From UBA9547 sp044349205 (GTDB lineage: Bacteria; Bacteroidota; Bacteroidia; Cytophagales; UBA9547): a stretch of 5,729 bases of DNA. Both the position numbers and the translations under genes were made by a program. This document shows positions 1 to 5,600 of this stretch, piece after piece. Within the stretch, counting starts at the first letter, position 1. Every line of letters begins with the position of its first letter. The stretch spans positions 1-5,729 of the forward strand of contig JBIKRJ010000156.1 of assembly GCA_044349205.1 (NCBI GenBank). The letters are read 5' to 3'. The notes beneath the pieces were generated by a model. The model had not been told where the DNA came from. It made no database searches and saw nothing but the letters and a program-made list of their open reading frames with translations.

Positions 1-1059
1 TAGGCTTTTGGCGGCGCTGTTGGGTAAATTTTTTTCAAATTCTGGTCGAAAAGTTGCTGCCATTGAAGCTTCGTAGTTTTCGTTTATCCCTATTATAGAA
101 GGGCTTTTGAACGAAATACCAGTTCGTATGTTGTCGTTCAATACATAGTTGATTCCTACTCTTAAATTGACACCCGTGCCTCGCACTTTAAGAGTCTCGT
201 CGAAACTAAGACTGGTCATGATGTCAGGTTCGTTCAAATTTGTAAGCAAAAGTTCGCGGTACTGCCTACGCTGATTGTAATATAGGGTTACGATATTGAA
301 ACTAGCGCCAAAGTATACCTTGTTGTCGTAATTGCCCCCATATCCTGCACTCAGTTCATTGGCCGAACCACTAGAGACAACCGTTTCTTTTTGCAAAACA
401 GTGGAAAGTCCATTTCGAGGTAACAAATTATAAAAACGGGTAGGATCATATGCAATTATCGAATCACCTTTGTATATGGGTGCAGGATTGATAATGTAGG
501 AACCAAAAGCCAAATCTTCGAGCGTACGAATGTTGTTACGGTCGTAAAAACTTGAATTGTACCCATTATTGGCAGATAACACCAAATTGTCTGCAAAAGA
601 ACTAGCGTTGTTGTTGGTTTGGTAGGAAAAAGTATTCTGAAAGTTGGCCAATCTTGTATATCCCAGTGCAAAGGTTCCACCTCGCCATTTTGTTTCAACA
701 ATATCGTCTCTGAGTCGACAAAAGGCTGCGCCAAAGTTATTTATCGTAAAATTCACTTTTCTATCGTTCACAAAATCCACACCATCGGTACTAGTGGTGG
801 TGGGTATAATAAATTGAGGATTGATACTCCATTCCGATTTGCGGTAAAACCCAAGTCCGGCCGGATTGGATGTTAACGAGGCCAAATCTGCTCCAAGTGC
901 AGTTTGCGCGCCCGCTAAACCTAAAGTTCTGGCACTGCCATGTACTGCTGTTTGGGAAAATTGAAGGGCATTGGTCACATAACTACTTCCTTGTGCAAAA
1001 GATTTTACAGCCAATAAAGACACAAAACCTATTGTAAAAAAACGCTTTAACAAAACCAT
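1..1059 (-). CDS. OmpP1/FadL-like outer-membrane beta-barrel protein (PorV/'hemin receptor'-like), 3' end outside window
   Basis: An open frame of 353 codons runs from ATG at 1059 to the left edge without a stop, so the C-terminus is missing. Residues 1-22 form a signal peptide (KR near the start, a hydrophobic core, then KSFA before Q23). The mature N-terminus has the pattern of Bacteroidota OmpP1/FadL-type proteins: NALQFSQ (30-36), GSARTLGLAGAQTALGAD (41-58) and SNPAGLGFYR (64-73), followed by alternating strands rich in aromatic residues, Asn and Ser, typical of a beta barrel. Relatives are often labelled 'hemin receptor' or OMPP1/FadL/TodX and include the type IX secretion protein PorV. 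The real substrate cannot be read from the sequence. The start lies 10 nt after the stop of the low-complexity secreted gene, with no obvious promoter or Shine-Dalgarno site between, so the two are probably co-transcribed. The family call is firm at superfamily level. Haem binding is not supported by anything seen here. Confidence 0.8.
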   Translation of the reverse strand, partial: MVLLKRFFTIGFVSLLAVKSFAQGSSYVTNALQFSQTAVHGSARTLGLAGAQTALGADLASLTSNPAGLGFYRKSEWSINPQFIIPTTTSTDGVDFVNDRKVNFTINNFGAAFCRLRDDIVETKWRGGTFALGYTRLANFQNTFSYQTNNNASSFADNLVLSANNGYNSSFYDRNNIRTLEDLAFGSYIINPAPIYKGDSIIAYDPTRFYNLLPRNGLSTVLQKETVVSSGSANELSAGYGGNYDNKVYFGASFNIVTLYYNQRRQYRELLLTNLNEPDIMTSLSFDETLKVRGTGVNLRVGINYVLNDNIRTGISFKSPSIIGINENYEASMAATFRPEFEKNLPNSAAKSL

Positions 1060-1069
1060 ATACGATTGT

Positions 1070-2452
1070 TTATCTTCCTCCTTGAATTCTTCCGCCGCCG
1101 CCGCCGCCAAAACCACCGCCGCCGCCGCCCATTCTCATGCTTCCGCCGCCGCCACCGCCAAAACCACCACCTCGGGTTCCCCAATCATTTCCACCACCAC
1201 TGCCCCCACGCCACTGATAATTGTCTTCAGGTTCTCTTCTGGGGCGACTGTAATTTTCGGAAGGCCTAGTATTAGTGCTGTTATATTCTCGGGGCTGTAC
1301 ATTACCACCCGAATTAGAATATTCGGTGCGTTGTGTGGACTGTGGGGTGCTATTTTCGGCAGGCACCGAATAATTGTAATTTTCCCTTGGTGCCACCCTG
1401 TTGGTGTAGGGGTTTTGCGGTTGCCCCTCAATTCGGGTATTGCTATTGCCAGCACCTTCTCTGTTTCCACCACCACGAGTGCCATAATCACCGCCGTAAG
1501 AAGGTGTATTATTATTGCGGGGTGCTTCAGCATACCTACCCGCAGGAGCTGTCGCCCCTGTACCTTGCATGGTGTTGCCCACAGGACGATTGCTAGGTGA
1601 CGATCTGTCGTATATAGGCCCTGTAGTTCTGCTCACGAAGTTGCGATTGCGGTAATTGTCGTGAATGCCATAATATGGTTGCCAACCAAATCCGTTGTAA
1701 CCATAGTAGGGATAACCAAAACCTCCATAAAAAGGACTGCCAAAGCCCCAACCAAAACCGTTGTATGGATGCCCAAAGCCACCGTACATGTAATTGTTCC
1801 AACCATACCCACCAAAGCCATAATAAGGCCAACACCAGTTATTGAATGAATAAAAGGGCATATATCCAAGACCCCAATTGTTGTAGAATGGGCTATTCCA
1901 ACCATACCAACTGTTCCATCCCGAATGCCAGGAGGTGGAAAAACCAAGACCCCAACCCGACCAGCTGTTCCAAGAAATAACAGGTGAGATGTTCCAACGA
2001 GAACCACGCGCGCGACGGCGAAGGTTGAAATTGTTGTGCCTGTACCAATTCAAATCGGGATTGCTTTGATTCATAGATGTTCCGTTCTGTGAGGTAGTAT
2101 TGTTGTTGTTGCTACCATAATAATTATTGATAGTGGTGGCATTTTGTTGAATGTTACCTTGTTTCCCTTCGTTTTTTTCAGCTTCAATGTATTTGTTGCT
2201 GTAGTTTGGGTTGGAAAATCTTTCATCCTGCTCGAAATTCTGAAAATCATTGTTGTTTTCGGGCGAAGGACTAGGATAAGTATAGTTTTTGCGGGGTGGA
2301 TTGGTGGGCTCTACTTTTGTTTGAGCTCGATTCTTCTTTGAATCTGAAGAATTGAAATACAAGTCATCAGATTCGTCTTGCGCACTGAGTAACAGCGGGA
2401 ATTCAAACGTAATCATTGACAAAAAGACCAAAACCAATCTAAACTTTTTCAT
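1070..2452 (-). CDS. Secreted low-complexity protein, aromatic/Asn/Gly-rich, 460 aa
   Basis: A complete gene with ATG at 2452 and TAA at 1070-1072. Residues 1-24 form a signal peptide (MKKFRLVLVF core, likely cleavage before Q25), so it is exported across the inner membrane. The mature protein has no recognisable enzyme domain. In order it shows: an acidic/polar start with the motif DDLYFN (29-34); an Asn/Gln/Ser-rich stretch (about 65-143) containing NNYYGSNNNN; a basic cluster NLRRRARGSR (143-152); an aromatic core (about 153-261) with 14 Trp and many Tyr, Phe, Gly and Asn in short repeats such as FGWGFGSPFYGGFGYPYYG; a Pro/Asn/Arg/Ser linker; and a poly-Gly tail with RGG and FGGGGGG units ending in GGR. 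Only one Cys is present (C207). There is no type IX sorting domain at the C-terminus. The DDLYFN start recalls a family of Bacteroidota secreted proteins that I remember lying before OmpP1-type genes, as here. Function is unknown. A matrix, adhesive or barrel-associated role is only a guess. Confidence 0.85.
   Translation of the reverse strand: MKKFRLVLVFLSMITFEFPLLLSAQDESDDLYFNSSDSKKNRAQTKVEPTNPPRKNYTYPSPSPENNNDFQNFEQDERFSNPNYSNKYIEAEKNEGKQGNIQQNATTINNYYGSNNNNTTSQNGTSMNQSNPDLNWYRHNNFNLRRRARGSRWNISPVISWNSWSGWGLGFSTSWHSGWNSWYGWNSPFYNNWGLGYMPFYSFNNWCWPYYGFGGYGWNNYMYGGFGHPYNGFGWGFGSPFYGGFGYPYYGYNGFGWQPYYGIHDNYRNRNFVSRTTGPIYDRSSPSNRPVGNTMQGTGATAPAGRYAEAPRNNNTPSYGGDYGTRGGGNREGAGNSNTRIEGQPQNPYTNRVAPRENYNYSVPAENSTPQSTQRTEYSNSGGNVQPREYNSTNTRPSENYSRPRREPEDNYQWRGGSGGGNDWGTRGGGFGGGGGGSMRMGGGGGGFGGGGGGRIQGGR
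1090..1168. repeat. GC-rich trinucleotide (CCG/CGG) tracts forming a 28-bp imperfect direct repeat
   Basis: Two 28-bp copies, at 1090-1117 and 1141-1168 (51 bp apart, so 17 codons), differ at a single base. Each begins TTCCGCCGCCGCC and ends AAAACCACC. On the coding strand they encode the FGGGGGG units at the C-terminus of the low-complexity protein, and a further GCC-rich run lies between them. Uninterrupted CCG runs of this kind can slip during replication. Because unit sizes are multiples of three, the expected effect is a change in the length of the Gly tail rather than a frameshift. Confidence 0.8.
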
Positions 2453-2477
2453 TTTGCTTTGCTTTTACCAAGTTTAA

Positions 2478-2486
2478 CGAAATATA
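2478..2486 (-). promoter_or_regulatory. Possible -7 element for the low-complexity protein/OmpP1-like operon
   Basis: Read on the minus strand this is TATATTTCG, one base off the Bacteroidota -7 form TAnnTTTG, lying 25 bases before the ATG at 2452. No clear TTG-type -33 element is seen at the usual distance. Immediately upstream, an ACTAGT palindrome (2486-2491) and a second half site (2502-2506) give an ACTAG/CTAGT inverted repeat that could bind a regulator. Position and context support it; the sequence match is only partial. Confidence 0.35.
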
Positions 2487-2506
2487 CTAGTTTTCGGTTT
2501 GCTAGT

Positions 2507-2532
2507 CGAATGAAAATTGAATTAATAATTCG
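2507..2532 (-). terminator. Weak AT-rich inverted repeat downstream of porX, possible terminator
   Basis: About 20 bases after the porX stop there is a perfect GAATT-AAT-AATTC palindrome (2519-2531), followed on the minus strand by a short AATTTT run. A competing CGAAT/ATTCG pairing spans 2507-2532. The stem is short and has almost no GC, so it would be a weak terminator at best. It is listed because the gap 2453-2551 separates porX from a unit that appears to have its own promoter. Confidence 0.2.
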
Positions 2533-2551
2533 ATAAATCATCCTCGGAATA

Positions 2552-4111
2552 TCAGATTTTCTTCGATTTCACTTGCACAAACGGCACGATAACCTCCTCT
2601 AAAGAAATGCCTCCGTGCTGGAAAGTATCTTTGTAAAAATTGACAAAATAATTGAAATTGTTGGGGTAAGCGAAAAAACGGTCTTCGTACGCAAACACAT
2701 AGGCTGTGGAAACATTTTTCTTGGGAAGAAAAAAACGTTCTGGTTTTCTCGTCACAAAAACCTCCTTTTCGTCCAAGGACAAATTGCGCCCGTGTTTGTA
2801 ACGCAAGTTGGTATTAGTGTCACGCTCGCCCACAATTTTCACTGGTCGTTTTACTCTAATGGTGCCATGGTCGGTGGTGATAATCACGCGAACTTTTTTC
2901 TCGGCCAGCCATTTCAATGCTTCGTAAAAAGTGGAATGTAAAAACCAAGAATGGGCAATACTGCGATAAGCCGCCTCGTCGGCAGCCAATTCTTTAATCA
3001 CGGCTACATCTGTGCGGGCATGTGAAAGCATATCCACAAAATTGTACACCACAGCATTAAGTTGATTATTCATTAAGTTGGGCAATACATCTAGAAAGTT
3101 TTTCCCTGCTTGCTGGTTCAAAATTTTTGTGTAGGAATATTTCACCTCCAATTTGTTCCGTTTTAACTGACTTTCCAACAATTCTTTTTCATGCAGATTC
3201 TTCCCCTCTTCCTCTTCGTCGTTCACCCAATACTGAGGAAACTGTTTTTCGATTTCAGATGGCATTAAACCCGAAAAAATGGCATTGCGGGCATAAGCAG
3301 TAGTGGTTGGCAAAATTGAATAATACGTTGAATTTTCTTCATTTGAAAACATCTCCATCACAAATGGTTCCATTATTTTCCATTGGTCTAAACGCAAATT
3401 GTCGATGAGAAAGAAAAAAACCGGCACATCTGAATTGACCAAAGGGAACACTTTCTTTTTCATTATTTGGTGCGAAAGCAAAGGTTTGTCGGCTTTCGGT
3501 TCGTTTAGCCAATCTTCATAATTTTCAGTTAAAAAACGGGAGAAATAGGAATTTGCCTCGGTTTTTTGATTTTCCAACACTTCAGACATACTCTTGTTGT
3601 CGGCTTTTTCCATTTCCAACTCCCAGAAAATAAGTTTATTGTAAATCTCGGCCCACTCCTCATAATTCATATTGTCGCCAAACGCCATGCTTATATTTCG
3701 GAAGTCTTGCTGATAGCCCATGGTGGTTTTTTCAGACACCAAGCGCTTGTTTTCCAACAACTTTTTCAAAGAAAGCAATATTTGATTTGGATTGATGGGC
3801 TTGATAAGATAATCGGCGATTTTAGAACCTATAGCTTGCTCCATAATGTGTTCTTCTTCGCTTTTGGTAATCATAACCACTGGAATACTCGGCCAATGTT
3901 GCTTTATATTGGTAAGTGTTTCCAAACCCGACATGCCCGGCATATTTTCATCCAAAAAAACCACATCGAAAAGTTGTGTTTTGCACTTTTCAACAGCGTC
4001 GTTGCCACTAACTACAGGCGTAACCTCGTACCCCTTGTTTTGCAAGAAGATGATATGAGGCTTCAACAAATCTATCTCGTCGTCGGCCCAAAGGATTGAA
4101 AATTTTTGCAT
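2552..4111 (-). CDS. porX: PorX: type IX secretion response regulator with C-terminal PglZ/alkaline-phosphatase-superfamily domain
   Basis: A 519-residue protein, about the usual PorX size. Residues 3-120 are a CheY-like receiver with all phospho-relay residues: D10/D11, phospho-acceptor D54 in FLDENMPGMSG, T82 and K104. A helical linker (about 125-220) follows, then a PglZ domain of the alkaline-phosphatase superfamily (about 228-512). Its candidate catalytic set is complete: D237 in LIDNLRLDQW, T271 (or T269/T270) in LPTTTAYARN as nucleophile, D360 and H364 in NFVDMLSHAR, D414-H415 in TTDHG, and H499 in FQHGG; H440 in KHGR is also likely important. In studied Bacteroidota, PorX is phosphorylated by the histidine kinase PorY, works with the sigma factor SigP, and controls type IX secretion genes; its PglZ domain has been reported to act on oligonucleotides. 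PorY is not in the window. The ATG at 4111 was chosen because the protein then begins MQKFSILWADDE, as the family does. A 21-residue extension to 4174 is in frame, but it starts upstream of the likely promoter. Confidence 0.95.
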   Translation of the reverse strand: MQKFSILWADDEIDLLKPHIIFLQNKGYEVTPVVSGNDAVEKCKTQLFDVVFLDENMPGMSGLETLTNIKQHWPSIPVVMITKSEEEHIMEQAIGSKIADYLIKPINPNQILLSLKKLLENKRLVSEKTTMGYQQDFRNISMAFGDNMNYEEWAEIYNKLIFWELEMEKADNKSMSEVLENQKTEANSYFSRFLTENYEDWLNEPKADKPLLSHQIMKKKVFPLVNSDVPVFFFLIDNLRLDQWKIMEPFVMEMFSNEENSTYYSILPTTTAYARNAIFSGLMPSEIEKQFPQYWVNDEEEEGKNLHEKELLESQLKRNKLEVKYSYTKILNQQAGKNFLDVLPNLMNNQLNAVVYNFVDMLSHARTDVAVIKELAADEAAYRSIAHSWFLHSTFYEALKWLAEKKVRVIITTDHGTIRVKRPVKIVGERDTNTNLRYKHGRNLSLDEKEVFVTRKPERFFLPKKNVSTAYVFAYEDRFFAYPNNFNYFVNFYKDTFQHGGISLEEVIVPFVQVKSKKI

Positions 4112-4156
4112 GATTGATTGGTTTATTTTAATAGGTGGGGTAGTATGCGCAATTGG

Positions 4157-4164
4157 CAAACATA
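4157..4164 (-). promoter_or_regulatory. -7 promoter element for porX
   Basis: On the minus strand this reads TATGTTTG, an exact match to the Bacteroidota -7 form TAnnTTTG. Transcription would begin near 4150, leaving a leader of about 40 nt before the ATG at 4111. The -33 region is AT-rich and has no clear TTG at the ideal spacing. The element supports the ATG at 4111, because the alternative upstream start at 4174 would lie outside this transcript. Confidence 0.55.
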
Positions 4165-4170
4165 CCAAAA

Positions 4171-4180
4171 ACAAATTTGT
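4171..4180. promoter_or_regulatory. 10-bp palindrome ACAAATTTGT in the divergent porX-purQ promoter region
   Basis: A perfect palindrome lying a few bases upstream of the porX -7 element and about 32 bp upstream of the purQ -7 element. This position would suit a dimeric regulator acting on one or both promoters. The sequence is AT-rich and short, so chance is a serious alternative; it occurs once in this intergenic region. Confidence 0.25.
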
Positions 4181-4203
4181 AGTTTAAATCTGAGCCTTCG
4201 CAC

Positions 4204-4231
4204 ATTTTAAGTTAAATTTGCGACTTAAAAT
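4204..4231. promoter_or_regulatory. Perfect 9-bp inverted repeat bracketing the purQ promoter, candidate operator
   Basis: The arms ATTTTAAGT (4204-4212) and ACTTAAAAT (4223-4231) are exact complements separated by 10 bases, and those 10 bases (TAAATTTGCG) are exactly the -7 element plus two following bases. A repressor bound here would cover the site where RNA polymerase melts the DNA. The right arm also lies at the expected start of the transcript. It could instead form a hairpin if transcription starts upstream. Which protein might bind is unknown; a purine-responsive repressor is only suggested by the downstream gene. Confidence 0.45.
4213..4220 (+). promoter_or_regulatory. -7 promoter element for purQ-nuoA
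   Basis: TAAATTTG matches the Bacteroidota -7 form TAnnTTTG exactly. The transcript would begin near 4227 and leave a leader of about 15 nt before the ATG at 4242. No convincing TTG-type -33 element is seen. No other promoter is apparent before nuoA, so this one probably serves both genes. Confidence 0.55.
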
Positions 4232-4241
4232 CAAAACAACG

Positions 4242-4934
4242 ATGAAATTTGGCGTTTTAGTATTTCCTGGTTCAAATTGCGACGACGACATGGTACACGC
4301 TTTACAACAAAGTGTGGGTGCCGATGTGGTCAAACTTTGGCACAAGGAGGCTAGCTTGAAAGGTGCCGACTTCATCATTGTGCCAGGTGGTTTTTCTTAT
4401 GGCGATTATTTGCGTACAGGTGCTATTGCTCGTTTTTCGCCCGTCATGGACAAAGTAATCGAGCATGCCGAAAAAGGGGGCTATGTGTTTGGCGTGTGTA
4501 ACGGTTTTCAAATTTTAACCGAATCGGGATTGTTGCCTGGCGCGCTTTTACGCAACAATAATATGCAATTTGTATGCAAAAATGTGTACCTAAAACCCTG
4601 CTCCAAATCGGCACTTATCACGTCCAAACTAGACCATAACAAAGCCTACATGATACCCATCGCCCACGGTGAGGGTAAGTACTATGCCGACTCGAAAACT
4701 TTGCAAGAATTGCAAGATAATGACTGCATTTTGTTCAAATATTGCAACGAATACGGGGTGGTTGACGAAGAATCCAATCCCAACGGATCGCTGCTAAACA
4801 TTGCGGGCATTTGCAACAAAGGAAAAAATGTATTTGGCATGATGCCCCACCCCGAGCGTGCAGCCAATGCGATGCTAGGCAACGAAGACGGTAAATCGAT
4901 TTTCGAATCCTTACTATCGGAGGTGCTTGCCTAA
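4242..4934 (+). CDS. purQ: PurQ: phosphoribosylformylglycinamidine synthase, glutaminase subunit
   Basis: A 230-residue class-I glutamine amidotransferase, the usual length for stand-alone PurQ. It opens with GVLVFPGSNCDDD (4-16) and carries the oxyanion-site region VPGGFSYGDYLRTGAIAR (47-64), catalytic Cys86 in FGVCNGFQIL, and the His203/Glu205 pair in MMPHPERAANA. PurQ releases ammonia from glutamine and passes it to small-type PurL, with PurS as the bridging subunit, for the FGAR to FGAM step of purine synthesis in the cytoplasm. PurS and PurL are not in the window. A stand-alone PurQ implies the three-part enzyme rather than the single-chain PurL that carries its own glutaminase domain. 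The ATG at 4242 is chosen: the protein then begins MKFGVLVFPGSN as the family does, and the in-frame TTG at 4218 lies inside the -7 promoter element. The stop overlaps the nuoA start by one base. Confidence 0.97.
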   Translation: MKFGVLVFPGSNCDDDMVHALQQSVGADVVKLWHKEASLKGADFIIVPGGFSYGDYLRTGAIARFSPVMDKVIEHAEKGGYVFGVCNGFQILTESGLLPGALLRNNNMQFVCKNVYLKPCSKSALITSKLDHNKAYMIPIAHGEGKYYADSKTLQELQDNDCILFKYCNEYGVVDEESNPNGSLLNIAGICNKGKNVFGMMPHPERAANAMLGNEDGKSIFESLLSEVLA

Positions 4935-5392
4935 TGTTTAGCCAACAATACATACATTTATTTACCTTCATTGGCACAGGAATTCTTTTTCTTTCGCTCA
5001 CATTTTTGGTTTCTAAGATATTGCGACCGAATCGGCCCGATGCCGAAAAACTGAGCACTTATGAATGTGGAGAGGACGCCATAAGTTTTGGCCAAGTACC
5101 TTTCAACTCCCGATTTTTTGTGGTCGCCTTGGTTTTTGTGTTGTTTGAAGTAGAAATTATCTTCCTTTTTCCTTGGGCGATTACTTTTTCAAACCCTCCC
5201 TCACAGGTTCAAAACACTACCGCTTGGGCTCAATTGGCCTTAATCGAAATGCTAGTCTTTGTAGTGGTCATTGCCCTTGGACTTGCCTATGCTTGGGCAA
5301 AAGGACATTTGGACTGGATAAAACCTGAAACAAAACCTACCGATTTCAAAAGCCCTATCCCCCACAAGGCCTACGAGCAATACACCAATTAA
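4934..5392 (+). CDS. nuoA: NuoA: NADH-quinone oxidoreductase (complex I) subunit A
   Basis: A 152-residue membrane protein with three predicted transmembrane helices (about 8-30, 61-83 and 99-122). The family signature is clear: TYECGEDA (42-49, including C45 of the loop after helix 1), then FNSRFFVVALVFVLFEVE (57-74) with acidic E72 and E74 inside helix 2, E105 in helix 3, and a closing YAWAKGHLDW. NuoA sits in the inner membrane at the junction between the membrane arm and the quinone-reducing arm of proton-pumping complex I. The ATG overlaps the purQ stop (TAATG), which favours translational coupling and co-transcription with purQ. Unusually, nuoB does not follow: after the stop there are 208 non-coding bases and then a phospho-sugar mutase, so the other nuo genes must lie elsewhere. 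The protein looks intact, with a polar tail of about 24 residues after the last conserved motif. Confidence 0.95.
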   Translation: MFSQQYIHLFTFIGTGILFLSLTFLVSKILRPNRPDAEKLSTYECGEDAISFGQVPFNSRFFVVALVFVLFEVEIIFLFPWAITFSNPPSQVQNTTAWAQLALIEMLVFVVVIALGLAYAWAKGHLDWIKPETKPTDFKSPIPHKAYEQYTN

Positions 5393-5600
5393 ACTAGGTG
5401 TAAATTTTCCAATTTCAAGGCAACAGCCTGTATGAATTCGAACAAAATACATAGATTTTTATTGATATAATATTTCTAAAAGCGTCAATATCCTTCTTTT
5501 GAACAAAAAATTTACAATTCGAAATGGCTGTATTTAGGTTTTTCCCTTTCGTATTAAAAAAGAATCTTGCTACTTTCGTGTCCAATTTTCACCTTTTTTA
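5393..5600. other. Non-coding gap between nuoA and the phospho-sugar mutase
   Basis: This AT-rich stretch has no credible gene. A short AGGC-AACA-GCCT stem (5418-5429) follows nuoA but has no T-run after it, so it is not a convincing terminator. The word AATTCGAA occurs twice (5435-5442 and 5516-5523), of unknown meaning. The right end probably holds the promoter of the next gene. No tRNA or recognisable riboswitch is seen. Confidence 0.5.
5571..5578 (+). promoter_or_regulatory. Possible -7 element for the phospho-sugar mutase gene
   Basis: TACTTTCG differs at one base from TAnnTTTG and lies 22 bases before the ATG at 5601. A TTTCG at 5547-5551, 19 bases upstream, sits where a -33 element would be expected, but it is not the usual TTTG. 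The call rests mainly on position. Confidence 0.35.

Noticed and set aside
1090..1168. Possible CRISPR-like array in the repeated CCG region
   Set aside because: The repeats are codon-periodic, lie inside an open coding frame, number only two, and have no unique spacers of regular length.
1082..1600. 172-residue plus-strand reading frame rich in Ala/Thr
   Set aside because: It is the antisense of the Gly-rich coding repeat; GGN codons read backwards give few stops. It has no signal peptide, domain or promoter, and the minus-strand gene has a signal peptide and neighbours in register.
3566..4099. 177-residue plus-strand reading frame opposite porX
   Set aside because: The minus-strand gene has receiver motifs verified codon by codon in this region, and the opposing frame shows no recognisable family pattern.
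4112..4174. 21-residue N-terminal extension of PorX from an upstream ATG
   Set aside because: The family starts directly with the receiver domain at MQKFSILWADDE; the extension has no signal or domain and its start lies upstream of the TATGTTTG promoter element.
4218..4241. Earlier TTG start for PurQ adding eight residues
   Set aside because: The TTG is part of the -7 element TAAATTTG and would not be in the transcript; PurQ proteins begin with the MKFGVLVFPGSN-type segment.
5418..5429. AGGC-AACA-GCCT stem after nuoA as an intrinsic terminator
   Set aside because: The stem has only four pairs and is followed by GTATGAATTCG rather than a T-run.
5432..5470. 12-residue open frame starting MNSNKIH in the gap after nuoA
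   Set aside because: Too short, with no promoter or conserved context; expected by chance in AT-rich DNA.
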